In this document: piece after piece, positions 24,052-33,311 of the stretch
Numbering within the stretch: the first letter of the stretch is position 1
Layout of the letters: every line of letters starts with the position of its first letter
DNA from: Rheinheimera sp. UJ63
Lineage (GTDB): Bacteria; Pseudomonadota; Gammaproteobacteria; Enterobacterales; Alteromonadaceae
Direction: 5' to 3'
DNA: 64,000 bases
NCBI RefSeq assembly: GCF_021568285.1
Contig: NZ_JAKGTQ010000003.1
Span: forward strand, 248,001-312,000
Notes under the pieces: generated by a model
Databases searched by the model: none
Seen by the model: the letters and a program-made list of their open reading frames with translations, nothing else
Told to the model about the DNA's origin: nothing
Program-made: the position numbers and the translations under genes

Positions 24052-26901
24052 TTATTTACTGGTAGGTTGATAAGGCATACCTTGTTGCCACCACTTGGGT
24101 GCCGGCTTACCTTTTAAATAATGGTCAAAAAATTCAAGCATTTTAATGGTGTAGTCAATTTTATTGGCATATTGCTTTAAATGATGCGGCTCACCTTCGT
24201 ATTGCAACATCACCACCGGCTTATTAAGGCGGCGCAGCGCTAAATAATACTCAATGCCCTGCTCCCATGGCACTGCGCCATCGTCATCCCCAAATTGAAT
24301 TAACATCGGTGTGTTAATGCGCTCGGCAAAAAACACTGGCGAGTTATCAATATAGGGTTTTAAATTTTCAAACATCGAGGGGCCAATCCGGCTTTGCCCG
24401 GTTTCATACTGAAACTGCCGCGCTAAACCTGACTCCCAACGAATGCCACTGTAAGCACTGGTCATGTTCGACACCGGTGCACCCGATACCGCTGCGGCAA
24501 ACATATCGGTTTCGGTGACCACAAAGGCGGTTTGATAGCCAGACCAGCTGTGGCCATGTAAGCCAATGGCTTTAGGATCAGCAATGCCCAAATCAATCAA
24601 TTTTTGCACGCCCGGCACTAACGACTCAGTGGCGCTTGGCCCCGGCGCGCCCTCACGAAAGCGCACATCCGGTAAAAACACCACATAATCTTGGCCTAAA
24701 TAAAACGGAAAATTCGGCCGGTGGTTAATCTTCATTTGATTATAATGGTTTAGGCGCTGTGAAAACTGCTCATAGTAATACACCATAACCGGATAGCGTT
24801 TATTGGCATCATAACCATCAGGCGTTAACACCACCCCTTGTAAACGCTCGCCATCGGCGGTGGTCCAGTCAATTAAATGGCTGTCACCCCAAATAAACTC
24901 GCTTTGCTGCGGGTTAACATGGGTTAACTGCAGGCGCTCGCTAAAGTCATAACTGGCTTGCCACAGATCCGGGAATTGCCGGAAGCTTTGCTCGGTAAAC
25001 AGGTAGCGTTGTTGTTGCTCAAGTGCTTCGACAAAGTCATAGCGCTTTGCACCTTGTACTAAGGTGGTGAGCGTACCATTGGCCAGTTCAAACTTGGCAA
25101 AACCATAGCCCTTGTTTTCTTCGTGATACATGGCCAATAACAAGGTGGCGTTTGGCGCGAAGGCAAGCGTCTCATCGGTTTTTTCTACCCGATATTGCAC
25201 CTCATTGGCACGGCCTTGCTGGGTCAGGTTTTGGCTAGTGCCATCTAAAGCCAAGGCCCAAATGTCAAAGCGATCATACACCAGTACGGCTGAGCTATCC
25301 GCAAGCCAGCCGGCTACGCCATAGCTTCGCGCTGGCATGGGTACGTCATTTTCTTCATCGACCCAAGATACGTTAACGTCTTTACCCAGCAGTTGCTGTT
25401 GACCGGTTTGACTATCAAATAGCCGATATTGCGCATCATGCAAATACACGACAAAACGACCATCAGGCGATAGGTGCGCCCATTCTTGGCTGCGATTCGC
25501 GGTAAATATCGGCTGGCGTTTGCCGGTTGTTAAATCCACATGCCACATATCATGCAAACGGCCGTTCCAGCTCAGCTGTTTCAGGTGAGCACGGCCATTA
25601 CTGATTAACTGCGCACTGCTGTGTTCGGTTAAGCGCAGCCGATCTTCGATATCATCACTTAACGCCACCATCTTTAAGCTATCAAGCCAAATCACCGCAG
25701 GGGCAGTACGTTTTTGTGCCTCTTTATATTCGGCTTTTTGTTGGCTATTGATGCGCTCATCTTCGCCATGCCATACCTGCAAGCGCCGATCAGCTAATAA
25801 GCGGTTGATGTCATACAATTCTGCTTCGGTTTGCGGTAAGCCCGGCTTCGCCATTTGCTCGCCCAGAGCGGGCCGATGCCCTACAAATAAGCGCTGGCCA
25901 TCTTGACTAAAGCGCGGGGGATAATGCTCGCTTAACAGCCAGCCGCTACGCGCAGTGTTCACTGCTTGTGCCGCTTCAGTATCTACTGACCAAAGCCATA
26001 ATTGCTGCGCGGCTTCTGCTTGTTTACTGGCAGTAAGCTGCGTTTTAGTAGGGCCTGAGAAAAACGCTAACTGCGTGCCCTGCTGATTAAATTGCAGCTG
26101 CTGCAGTTTTTGCTCAGCGTGAGCTAAAGCAGCATATTGCTGATTGGCGACACTGTCCCAGACAATCAGCGCTTGCTTAGCGGCGCTCTCAGTATCTTTT
26201 TCCTGCTCGCTTGCCTTATCAGACTGCTGAACAACCCAAGCCACTAAGGGCCCGGTTTCAGCTGCCGCAAAGTCTGTCACCTGCCCTAAAGTTGTGAGTT
26301 TACCGCTGGCTAAATGCAGCGCTTGTAAGCTTTGCGTCTCGTCTTTGCTGTCGGCTTTACGTACCAATAACAGCGCATAGTGGCTGTCACCGCTAAAAGC
26401 AAAACGGTCAATATTGGCAATCACCTGCCGTTCGCCGGTGGCGGTATTAAGTAACACCGCGTTTTGTTCAAGCGCATCACGAGCTTTTTTATCTGCGGCT
26501 TGTTCACGGGCTAATAACGGCGCTTGCTGGCGAAACAAAGCAAAAGCGCCATTGGCGCTTACTTGGCCGCGATCGGCATTTGGCACGCTAAACTGTTGCC
26601 CTGTAGCAATGTGCACGACATAACCGGTGCTGTCACCAAAATCTGGCATGGCGGTATACACCATAACCTGCTGATTTTTACTGACTTGGCGCTGGCTAAT
26701 CTCCCGAAACTGCATGATATCGTTCAGGCTTAACGGTTTAAGATTGGCGGTACTGATTTGACTGGATTGGATCACAGCCGAGGTTGTGACATCGCCGCGT
26801 GCCATAGGTGTAGTGCTTTGATACTGGCTACAGGCGACACTGGCAAAGGCCAGAATCAAACAGCCAGCTAGGCGGCTAAAGCCGCGAACAGTATTAGACA
26901 T
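24052..26901 (-). CDS. S9 family prolyl-oligopeptidase-type lipoprotein peptidase
   Basis: A 949-residue exported serine peptidase. The signal sequence has a lipobox-like SVAC with Cys 24, so it is probably anchored in the outer or inner membrane. A very long beta-propeller-like region (about 60-690) precedes the hydrolase domain. Catalytic residues: Ser in GLHGHSWSGYQ, Asp in FGDDDGAVPW and His in EPHHLK. It differs from the dipeptidyl peptidase at 7027-9246 by its longer N-terminus and the GHSWSGY elbow. The substrate is unknown; extracellular peptide scavenging is a fair inference. GAGGG precedes the ATG. Confidence 0.85.
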   Translation of the reverse strand: MSNTVRGFSRLAGCLILAFASVACSQYQSTTPMARGDVTTSAVIQSSQISTANLKPLSLNDIMQFREISQRQVSKNQQVMVYTAMPDFGDSTGYVVHIATGQQFSVPNADRGQVSANGAFALFRQQAPLLAREQAADKKARDALEQNAVLLNTATGERQVIANIDRFAFSGDSHYALLLVRKADSKDETQSLQALHLASGKLTTLGQVTDFAAAETGPLVAWVVQQSDKASEQEKDTESAAKQALIVWDSVANQQYAALAHAEQKLQQLQFNQQGTQLAFFSGPTKTQLTASKQAEAAQQLWLWSVDTEAAQAVNTARSGWLLSEHYPPRFSQDGQRLFVGHRPALGEQMAKPGLPQTEAELYDINRLLADRRLQVWHGEDERINSQQKAEYKEAQKRTAPAVIWLDSLKMVALSDDIEDRLRLTEHSSAQLISNGRAHLKQLSWNGRLHDMWHVDLTTGKRQPIFTANRSQEWAHLSPDGRFVVYLHDAQYRLFDSQTGQQQLLGKDVNVSWVDEENDVPMPARSYGVAGWLADSSAVLVYDRFDIWALALDGTSQNLTQQGRANEVQYRVEKTDETLAFAPNATLLLAMYHEENKGYGFAKFELANGTLTTLVQGAKRYDFVEALEQQQRYLFTEQSFRQFPDLWQASYDFSERLQLTHVNPQQSEFIWGDSHLIDWTTADGERLQGVVLTPDGYDANKRYPVMVYYYEQFSQRLNHYNQMKINHRPNFPFYLGQDYVVFLPDVRFREGAPGPSATESLVPGVQKLIDLGIADPKAIGLHGHSWSGYQTAFVVTETDMFAAAVSGAPVSNMTSAYSGIRWESGLARQFQYETGQSRIGPSMFENLKPYIDNSPVFFAERINTPMLIQFGDDDGAVPWEQGIEYYLALRRLNKPVVMLQYEGEPHHLKQYANKIDYTIKMLEFFDHYLKGKPAPKWWQQGMPYQPTSK

Positions 26902-27174
26902 AGAACCCTCAATAACGGTGTTTATCGTTTTATTTTGTCAAAACTTACCACAAGCCAACAACGTTGTGGCAAGCCATAGCCTGAGCACCACCCTAGATAC
27001 GACCAACTCCAAGCCATGTGCGGTTAATTACCCTACAATAGCGCCCACCGCAGGCCAACACGGCTAAATTTCAGCCAAACACATCAAACAGGCAGAAAAA
27101 CACTTGCCAACAGGCCACTAGCGCAATAACATAGCGCCCGTTGTCGATGACAGTTATCAACAACCACTCAGTGT

Positions 27175-27251
27175 GCGTCCTTAGCTCAGCTGGTTAGAGC
27201 ACTACCTTGACATGGTAGGGGTCGGTGGTTCGAGTCCACTAGGACGCACCA
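27175..27251 (+). tRNA. tRNA-Val (GAC)
   Basis: A complete cloverleaf: acceptor GCGTCCT pairs with AGGACGC, D-stem GCTC/GAGC, anticodon stem CTACC/GGTAG around loop TTGACAT (anticodon GAC), T-stem GGTGG/CCACT with TTCGAGT loop, discriminator A and encoded CCA. Its 3' part is the attachment site of the genomic island that follows; a mutated second copy of this part lies at 47816-47867. Confidence 0.95.
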
Positions 27252-27255
27252 AAAA
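27204..27255 (+). other. attL, left attachment site of the genomic island
   Basis: The 52 bases from ACCTTGACATGG in the anticodon arm through CCA and AAAAA are repeated at 47816-47867 with two G-to-T changes. This copy belongs to the intact tRNA gene, as expected when integration restores the gene with element-borne sequence. Confidence 0.85.
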
Positions 27256-27262
27256 TTCTAAT

Positions 27263-27297
27263 GAAAACGCCACCTTACGGGTGGCGTTTTTGTTTTC
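27263..27297 (+). terminator. Terminator following tRNA-Val
   Basis: AAAACGCCACC-TTACG-GGTGGCGTTTTT lies 12 bases after the tRNA. It sits on the island side of attL, so the tRNA now uses an element-borne terminator; the old one is probably at 47876-47908. Confidence 0.85.
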
Positions 27298-27367
27298 AGC
27301 ATTTAAAAAATCCAGTGCGCACAAACATTACGCAAACATGAGTAGTTGCAGCATGACTTTTCACCCA

Positions 27368-27514
27368 CTACAGCGCCCCCGTCTGCGCTACGCATGGCGT
27401 ACCTGAGACGCCATCTAACGATCTAAACGCAACAAACTATACCGCTACAACGCTCCCGTCTCCGGTACGCTTGCCGTACCTGAGACGCCATCTAACGATC
27501 TAACCGCGACAAAC
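27368..27514 (+). repeat. Two 70-bp direct repeats near attL
   Basis: Copies at 27368-27437 and 27445-27514 (period 77) share GTACCTGAGACGCCATCTAA and most of their flanks, with about eight differences. Each copy contains a smaller inverted repeat around GGTACGC/GCGTACC. There is no coding potential. Confidence 0.75.
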
Positions 27515-27538
27515 CTAGGTGTAGCAAGGCTGAATAAT

Positions 27539-27564
27539 CAGGTAAACAGGTAAACAGGTAAACC
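27539..27564 (+). repeat. 8-bp tandem repeat
   Basis: CAGGTAAA is present three times in tandem just after the 70-bp repeats. Short iterons like this near the end of an integrative element can be arm-type integrase or excisionase sites, but this is not shown. Confidence 0.5.
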
Positions 27565-27594
27565 GGGGTTTAATACTTTAGCTGCAGCCGTCCT

Positions 27595-28605
27595 TCACTT
27601 CGCCTTGAAAACGTCGACTTTATTGCTGCAATCCTGGCAGATTAGTTGATACAACAACCCCGACTTACTCACTTTGGTATTCTGGCTGTTACATGACAGG
27701 CAAGGTCGCTTAAGCGGTGTATTACCGCCACAGCTAGCGCATTGCACGTAATAACCATAACGGCCAGATTGCGCGGTTAAACCGCTGCACTGGCCACAGT
27801 GTTTACACTGCGCACTGATTGACGTGCTTTGTACTGGTTTAGCTAAGGGCTTGTTTGCGGCCACATACGGCTGCTTGGGTGGCATTGCAAAGGCATGCGG
27901 TTCGGCGTTTTTGGTAACTGGCGATGCTGCAGGCGCTTCATTCAACGCATCGTTAGCTTGCTGTTGGGTGTTACCGAGTAAAAAGTGGCAAATCTGGTGC
28001 AGCTCGTCTCGGTTAAATGTTGGCCGGGTATCGTAAATCTTGCCTACAACATTATAGAACTTTTTAAAGTTCATCTTCTTGTCTAGGGCGTCGGTAACAA
28101 ACTCCGATTTCACCAGTTTATCGGCAATGCCCTTCGGCGCTTTGGTACGGTCAATAATGGCGTCGCTGGATATAGCACAAAACACATCGTAGCAACGCGC
28201 ACCCAGCCCCTGCTGAATTCCCAGAAACTTACCAATTACCTTTTCGGTATTGGCGCATAGGTATTGTTTAAGCAATTTTAATTGCAGCTCCGCCTGCTTG
28301 ATCGGTGATGGCATGCCACTCCATTGGCCTTTGTAGCTGCGGCTCCACTCACCTTGCTCATTCACCACTACTTCGCCGCGAATGCTCTTCGATTCAACTA
28401 CAATAAAGCCATAGGTATACACAATAAGGTGATCTATCTGCGCGCTCTCACCATCATGCTCAATACGCAGGTCATTAAGCACCATAACCTGGTCACTGTT
28501 CTTATAGGCCCGGCGCAGGTAAAACGCCACGCCGTGCTCTTGCTTAATGCCAGCGTCGAGTTTGATAGAGGCAGAGCTGGTCTGGGTTTTGTCTTTTAGT
28601 ATCAT
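27595..28605 (-). CDS. NERD domain nuclease-like protein with C-terminal zinc fingers
   Basis: A 336-residue protein. The N-terminal NERD domain (about residues 18-125) shows the nuclease-like Asp and Glu-x-Lys in AQIDHLIV (Asp 58) and VVESK (Glu 71, Lys 73). After a Pro/Ala-rich linker (215-262), the C-terminus has four Cys pairs (267/270, 289/292, 302/305, 323/326), resembling topoisomerase-type zinc ribbons. NERD proteins are related to restriction endonucleases and are common in defence loci. It starts two bases after the stop of the preceding gene and ends the seven-gene hsdM operon. DNA binding and cleavage are inference. Confidence 0.8.
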   Translation of the reverse strand: MILKDKTQTSSASIKLDAGIKQEHGVAFYLRRAYKNSDQVMVLNDLRIEHDGESAQIDHLIVYTYGFIVVESKSIRGEVVVNEQGEWSRSYKGQWSGMPSPIKQAELQLKLLKQYLCANTEKVIGKFLGIQQGLGARCYDVFCAISSDAIIDRTKAPKGIADKLVKSEFVTDALDKKMNFKKFYNVVGKIYDTRPTFNRDELHQICHFLLGNTQQQANDALNEAPAASPVTKNAEPHAFAMPPKQPYVAANKPLAKPVQSTSISAQCKHCGQCSGLTAQSGRYGYYVQCASCGGNTPLKRPCLSCNSQNTKVSKSGLLYQLICQDCSNKVDVFKAK

Positions 28606-28607
28606 AA

Positions 28608-29474
28608 TCAGTATCTAGCTAGGCCAATTTCTACTAGCAATAACGACAGACAATGCAACGCTGTTTGCGCATCTTCTTCAGAAACGTCTCGAGTGCCATG
28701 TTGCGCCTGAGCGTTAGGTTTTACTCGTGCATGTAAGCGGGCAATAATATTACCAGTGTATTGGCTAAGCATATTTTGCGGCATCAACTCAGCGAGTTTT
28801 TTTAATGCTTTGGCTAAATCTGGAACAGGGTCACCGATAGCAATACCCACCGCACAGGCCGCAGCACTGCGACAGCTTTCCACCAGATGAAATGGACTTA
28901 TTTTGCGGTTGGCTATTTGAACTTCATCTATAGTAATGGCTAGACGCTGATAATCTTCTGCATTCATAGTGCTAGGTAATATCACAGGCAGCACTCCATT
29001 TGAGCGAGTGCTTTTCAGTGTCACAACAATGTCACCACCAAACACTTGCTCAGCTGCTATTACTTTCCAGAATGTTGCATACTCTCCACTACCAAGAATC
29101 GCTTGATTGTTATTTGCATCAGAGATGAAGTGCCGCATTTTATAAATATAGTACTGATAAAAGGCTTGTTCCTGATGATATATCTGCGCAATACCGGCTC
29201 TCTCAACTTCTTTTACAAATTGACTCTGCATCCATACATTAGTCATTGTTGGATTGCTAAATACCCTGCCGCGTTTAATACCTGCAGCGGGCTCGTAAGT
29301 ATCTTCGAGAAAGATAAATGCAGGATACTCACCAAGACAGATGTTATCTTTTGAATCAATGACCGGAAAGATAATCGGCATGATAAGTTGATTTACAGCT
29401 ATAGATCTGCCGTAAATAGCACTATCGCCAATATAAACATTCTTAGTTTTATCGCTGATCCCAATGACTGACAT
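28608..29474 (-). CDS. Unknown protein in defence operon
   Basis: I do not recognise this 288-residue protein. No signal peptide or membrane helix is seen. The N-terminal 160 residues look like a mixed alpha/beta domain. The C-terminal 60 residues are helical, with HARVKPNAQAQHGTRDVSEEDA then ALHCLSLLLVEIG. The HG-T-R / EEDA-A pattern recalls the C-terminal helical domain of some abortive-infection proteins, but the match is weak. AAGGAG precedes the ATG. It lies 70 bases after the Mrr gene and two bases before the NERD gene, so it belongs to the same operon. Confidence 0.7.
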   Translation of the reverse strand: MSVIGISDKTKNVYIGDSAIYGRSIAVNQLIMPIIFPVIDSKDNICLGEYPAFIFLEDTYEPAAGIKRGRVFSNPTMTNVWMQSQFVKEVERAGIAQIYHQEQAFYQYYIYKMRHFISDANNNQAILGSGEYATFWKVIAAEQVFGGDIVVTLKSTRSNGVLPVILPSTMNAEDYQRLAITIDEVQIANRKISPFHLVESCRSAAACAVGIAIGDPVPDLAKALKKLAELMPQNMLSQYTGNIIARLHARVKPNAQAQHGTRDVSEEDAQTALHCLSLLLVEIGLARY

Positions 29475-29544
29475 AGCAACTCCTTTGCAAACTGTTATTT
29501 TAATTAATTCAATTGATTAAACTGCATTCATTCAGAACAAACTC

Positions 29545-30462
29545 TTAATCTTCAAAATAGTCGCTGTCGAACTTAGGAATTTTAACAATGCGAGTCGATA
29601 CACCAATCTCATAGTCGATCATGAACTCAGCGAGTTTAATTCCATCAACCAGCACAATGCGTTCAACCGATTTAGCAAACTCAACTGCCTGCGCGGTGTA
29701 GGCTGATGTAGTAATAAACACGCCCTTGGTTGCACGCTGTCCAGCCAATGCGCCATAAAAACCCTGAATTTCTGGCCGGCCAACACTGCTTTGCCAGCGT
29801 TTAGCCTGAACATAGACCTTTTCTAAGCCTAACTTGTCCAGTGAGATCACGCCATCAATACCGCCATCACCCGAGCCACCGACCCGCTGCAGGTCATTGC
29901 GGTTTGCGCCGTACCCCATTTTATGTAGCAAGTCTAAAACTATCGTTTCAAAGTAGGTTGGGCTAACCTTCGCTAATGTTTCCAGCAAGTCAGCGGCTAC
30001 GCTTTCACGCATCTCTATTACTGCAGCACCTAAGCGCTCCTCTGGGCTTGATGTCTCTGCTGTACTTTCGTTTTTCGTAAGAGCGCTTGCAGGTTCAAGA
30101 GTTGATGTAGCCTCTCTTAACCTTACATCAGTAAAGCCGGACGCCAGTTCCAGAACTTGCTCTACTGATAATAGATTTGGATGCGATGCTGCAAAATTTT
30201 GACCCTCATCCGTTAAGCACCACAAACCTCGCTTTGCCGAGCTAGACAAACCAGCCCGCTTTAACCGGTCGTGCGCCCAACCTATACGGTTTTTATATAC
30301 TTGCTGTGCCTGGCTGGGTAATAGCTCTGCACGCTCTTCATCTGTTAGCTGCATCGCATCAGCTGCAGCCTCATAAACCTCGCGAGCCAAAGCACCATCG
30401 GGACGAGTGGCTAAAAAACGAAGTACGGGTTCAATAAATTGGTCATAAGTTGGTATTGGCAT
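29545..30462 (-). CDS. mrr: Mrr-type restriction endonuclease
   Basis: This 305-residue nuclease is of the kind that cleaves methylated or otherwise modified DNA. The N-terminal winged-helix Mrr_N domain (about 1-95) runs from YDQFIEPVLRFLA to KRGLWCLTDEG. The C-terminal PD-(D/E)xK-like domain has GGSGDGGIDGVI (Asp 203) followed by VYVQAKRW (Gln 219, Lys 221), the D-QxK form typical of Mrr. It follows the HNH gene by 42 bases in the hsd operon. A type IV-like enzyme encoded with a type I methylase must tolerate that methylation; this points to a different modification target (inference). Confidence 0.87.
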   Translation of the reverse strand: MPIPTYDQFIEPVLRFLATRPDGALAREVYEAAADAMQLTDEERAELLPSQAQQVYKNRIGWAHDRLKRAGLSSSAKRGLWCLTDEGQNFAASHPNLLSVEQVLELASGFTDVRLREATSTLEPASALTKNESTAETSSPEERLGAAVIEMRESVAADLLETLAKVSPTYFETIVLDLLHKMGYGANRNDLQRVGGSGDGGIDGVISLDKLGLEKVYVQAKRWQSSVGRPEIQGFYGALAGQRATKGVFITTSAYTAQAVEFAKSVERIVLVDGIKLAEFMIDYEIGVSTRIVKIPKFDSDYFED

Positions 30463-30504
30463 TTATTCATTCCCTTCTAGTTTTTCGTTATGGGCTTATA
30501 CAGC

Positions 30505-31656
30505 TCACACCCCAAACTCTGCATTCAACGCCTGTTGATTCGTTTGCTGTATATTCCATTCCATTAATGCCCATACGCTCTGAAGTAAAATGTCGTCTTG
30601 TTGTGAAAGATATTGATAAAGTCTAAACAGCCAAAACCGCCACTCAGTCCGTTTAACATCTAGAGGAACATTCGCAGCATAATGCCGTAAGCGACTGGTA
30701 AACTCTTGAAAGCTGGTAGGTGCTAACAGGTCTGTAGTTAACCGCACTACTAGACTATCAGCGATAAAGGATTTTACACGGCTAGGCACTTGAAATGCGT
30801 CTATCCATGTATTTATCTTTTGTTCAATATTATAACTTGCGTTAGTAAAGCTAATCATGACATCACCTAGGGGTTGCTCCCAGTTGCCAACTGTCAGCTC
30901 ATGCAGCTGTTTTATCCCCATAGTTACCGACATGTAACTACTACAACTTTCTTGCAAAGGTGGTAAGGGATAGAAGGCTAAACGCCGCTGATTAGCTGCT
31001 CTGTATAGTAGATCAAACGAACCTTTGGCTTTTGAATTGCAAATGTGGCATGTGGGGATAAAGTTACCTGGATGAACGCCATAAATCGGATGTTTATCCT
31101 TGCACAAAAGATGGTCGTAATCAGCTCGCCATTGCTCGTTATCAGGACGCCCTATTCTATCTTGGGACAACTGACTTGTGCCGCAGACATAACACAGTTG
31201 GGTATTTCCGTTTGCTTGCCTAAATAACTGAAAATGAGCTTTGACTGCAGTGCCTGCCTGCCTTTCTATATTGACTAAGCTTGCTGTTCTAGTGAAAAGA
31301 TGTGTGGTTAGCTGCTTCAACACGTTAAATTGGTTATCTGGCAATCTAGGTGGTGAATTAAACGTATCGCTAAAAAAAGTATTGATTGTCTGGGCTGCGT
31401 TAATTTGATCATATAGCTGTTGCCTTTGAGGTACGTCCTGTGGAAGCTCATTCCAGAGCACCTGAAACTTCACCCGAGTAGGTTCATTTTCCCAACATTC
31501 ACTTCTAAGGATGTTTTGCCCATCCTGATATGTTGAAAATAATGCATCAGAAAACGCTGTTGCATTCACGCTTTGACACAGAAAATGCAGTAATTCGTCA
31601 TTCAATACTCTGAATACATCGCACTGTGGTGTATTGGGGTTCAAAGAAAATAACAT
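30505..31656 (-). CDS. HNH endonuclease-type protein coupled to an ABC ATPase
   Basis: A 383-residue protein. A helical N-terminal half of about 150 residues precedes an HNH/zinc domain: CYVCG (Cys 155, 158), DYDHLL (His 182), then NFIPTCHICNSKAKG (Asn 198, Cys 203, Cys 206). The remaining 170 residues are helical and not recognised. Its ATG overlaps the ATPase stop by one base, so the two are made together. ATPase plus HNH is the layout of PtuA-PtuB (Septu) and of the retron-associated PtuAB module. This protein is longer, and the ATPase belongs to a restriction-associated family, so I call it Septu-like only. Confidence 0.72.
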   Translation of the reverse strand: MLFSLNPNTPQCDVFRVLNDELLHFLCQSVNATAFSDALFSTYQDGQNILRSECWENEPTRVKFQVLWNELPQDVPQRQQLYDQINAAQTINTFFSDTFNSPPRLPDNQFNVLKQLTTHLFTRTASLVNIERQAGTAVKAHFQLFRQANGNTQLCYVCGTSQLSQDRIGRPDNEQWRADYDHLLCKDKHPIYGVHPGNFIPTCHICNSKAKGSFDLLYRAANQRRLAFYPLPPLQESCSSYMSVTMGIKQLHELTVGNWEQPLGDVMISFTNASYNIEQKINTWIDAFQVPSRVKSFIADSLVVRLTTDLLAPTSFQEFTSRLRHYAANVPLDVKRTEWRFWLFRLYQYLSQQDDILLQSVWALMEWNIQQTNQQALNAEFGV

Positions 31657-33311
31657 TAGCGCTGTAGCTTCCCTAGCAAATAAGCCTTTTCCATCGACTC
31701 GCCTAAATTGGTTTCAATCCATTCTCTGGCTTTCGTCAATTCTCTGCGGTCAGTCTCTTTATCAACAAGTTTGTCTGAGTTTAAGTACTGTTTCACCTCG
31801 GCAACTGCACTTTGCGAAATAGTCGATTTGAGGCCAAAATGCCGTTTGATTAAAATCTCAAATGTAGTGCCGTAGGTCTGTTCACCAATTGGCATCATTT
31901 CTATTCGATCATTTTGCCCCCGCTCAAACATAAAAACATTATTTTTACGCAACGACGAAATCATAAAAGGCGAATGGGTCGACAATAGCACTTGTGTATT
32001 TAGCTCAAACTCAGGTTTCAGCGCTTTTGATAAATGCTTATGAAAATAGGTGCGCCATGCAGGGTTTAGATGGGTTTCCGGTTCATCCAGCAAATACAAG
32101 GTATTGTCGCTGCTAAACAATCTTGCCATGCCCATAATCTCAATAAGCTGAGCTTCCCCATCTGACAGGTCATCATAATTAACTGTCGCAAATTTTCCAT
32201 CCGACAGCAAAAGCTCTTTAATGGTGATAGGCAATTTACTTTTCAGTGGCTTTTTAACGTTACCGAAATAGTTATCACGTCTTAAGCCTCTTACATCATC
32301 AGCACGCCACTTTTTAATCCCAAGCTGTTGTGCTTTAAACAAACGCTTAAAGAACAGAAACGGATTACCATAATTTGCCTCATACAACCTAGCACGAACA
32401 GAAGGATCGTTTAAATCTAAAGTGATTTCACCAGACATATTATCTAGCTCGAACATCTCGTATTGCAGTTCCGTTGATTGCTTACCAATGCCCAGATAAT
32501 TAGCCTCTCCAGCAACTCGTCTAAGCATTTTTATGTCACTCACCGTATCGGCTTCAACTTGGTCATTAATAAGGGCATATGCAAAGACGATTTTTGATGG
32601 GTATTTAAATTTGCATTCGGGAAATACATCATCAAGATCCTCCTTAGATAACATGCCTAGTGAACTAATCATCAACCTTGCGCTGTCGTAATCCAAGAAA
32701 ATTAACGAGCTTATTCCTGAAGGTGATTCTCGTATTTCGCCGTAACTGTCTTTCTCGAATAAATGAGGGTATTTTTCAACATACCGTTGATTTATCTCAT
32801 AATACTGTTTGTCATCGGTATTCTTGAATGACAACTCTTTTTGGCGCTTCAGCTTGATGCGTTGTACATCAAAATACTGCACCATATTTTTTAAGAAGCC
32901 ACCTTGCAAATTCGCATTTAACCCAGATGAGTACCCAACAATATGATCCGGAACAGGTATTTCATTGCCCCATGGGAACCAACCAACGTCATCCTGATAG
33001 GTATATGGCTCGGGCTCTTTCTCTGGTTTTATTACAATTTTAAATAGCGTCTGCCTTGCATCAGGGCTAAGCAGTTGTATCTGGTAAACAACCTCCACAC
33101 CAAAATTAAACCCTGTATTGGTTATAAAATCCTGTCTTTGCCAGCGCTCTACATAAGCAAATATTTCAGCTATCAGCTCTAGTAGCTGTGATTTCCCTGC
33201 GCCATTAAGGCCAATAAATGCCTGTATATTGCTGTCTATGCAGCTAAAATCAAACGCCTGATCTCTTAAGCCTTTGTATTGACCATTTAACTTTACCGAC
33301 ACGATTCGCAT
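31656..33311 (-). CDS. Restriction system-associated ABC/SMC-type ATPase
   Basis: A 551-residue ATPase of the RecF/SMC-like group. Walker A is GLNGAGKS (34-41), the ABC signature LSDGEAQ (382-388), Walker B LYLLDEPETHLNP (405-417) and the H-loop STHSPF (444-449). The long insert between Walker A and signature is the lid or coiled-coil region. No TOPRIM domain is seen, unlike OLD nucleases. It overlaps hsdS by one base upstream and the HNH gene by one base downstream. The sequence fits the family annotated as restriction-system-associated AAA ATPase. Proposed role: DNA- or complex-sensing motor that controls the HNH partner. Confidence 0.82.
   Translation of the reverse strand: MRIVSVKLNGQYKGLRDQAFDFSCIDSNIQAFIGLNGAGKSQLLELIAEIFAYVERWQRQDFITNTGFNFGVEVVYQIQLLSPDARQTLFKIVIKPEKEPEPYTYQDDVGWFPWGNEIPVPDHIVGYSSGLNANLQGGFLKNMVQYFDVQRIKLKRQKELSFKNTDDKQYYEINQRYVEKYPHLFEKDSYGEIRESPSGISSLIFLDYDSARLMISSLGMLSKEDLDDVFPECKFKYPSKIVFAYALINDQVEADTVSDIKMLRRVAGEANYLGIGKQSTELQYEMFELDNMSGEITLDLNDPSVRARLYEANYGNPFLFFKRLFKAQQLGIKKWRADDVRGLRRDNYFGNVKKPLKSKLPITIKELLLSDGKFATVNYDDLSDGEAQLIEIMGMARLFSSDNTLYLLDEPETHLNPAWRTYFHKHLSKALKPEFELNTQVLLSTHSPFMISSLRKNNVFMFERGQNDRIEMMPIGEQTYGTTFEILIKRHFGLKSTISQSAVAEVKQYLNSDKLVDKETDRRELTKAREWIETNLGESMEKAYLLGKLQR

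Larger units (their letters stand above)
27252..27594. other. Left end of the island, gene-free
   Basis: This contains a rho-independent terminator (27263-27297), two 70-bp direct repeats (27368-27514) and a short 8-bp tandem repeat CAGGTAAA (27539-27564). The open frame overlapping the tRNA is not a gene. Repeats this close to an attachment site could bind the integrase or an excision factor (inference). Confidence 0.6.

Noticed and set aside
27212-27406. Open frame starting inside tRNA-Val
   Set aside because: It overlaps a certain tRNA gene and its terminator.
31656-33311. OLD-family nuclease (Gabija GajA type)
   Set aside because: The ATPase motifs are complete but no C-terminal TOPRIM domain is visible and no UvrD-like helicase is adjacent.
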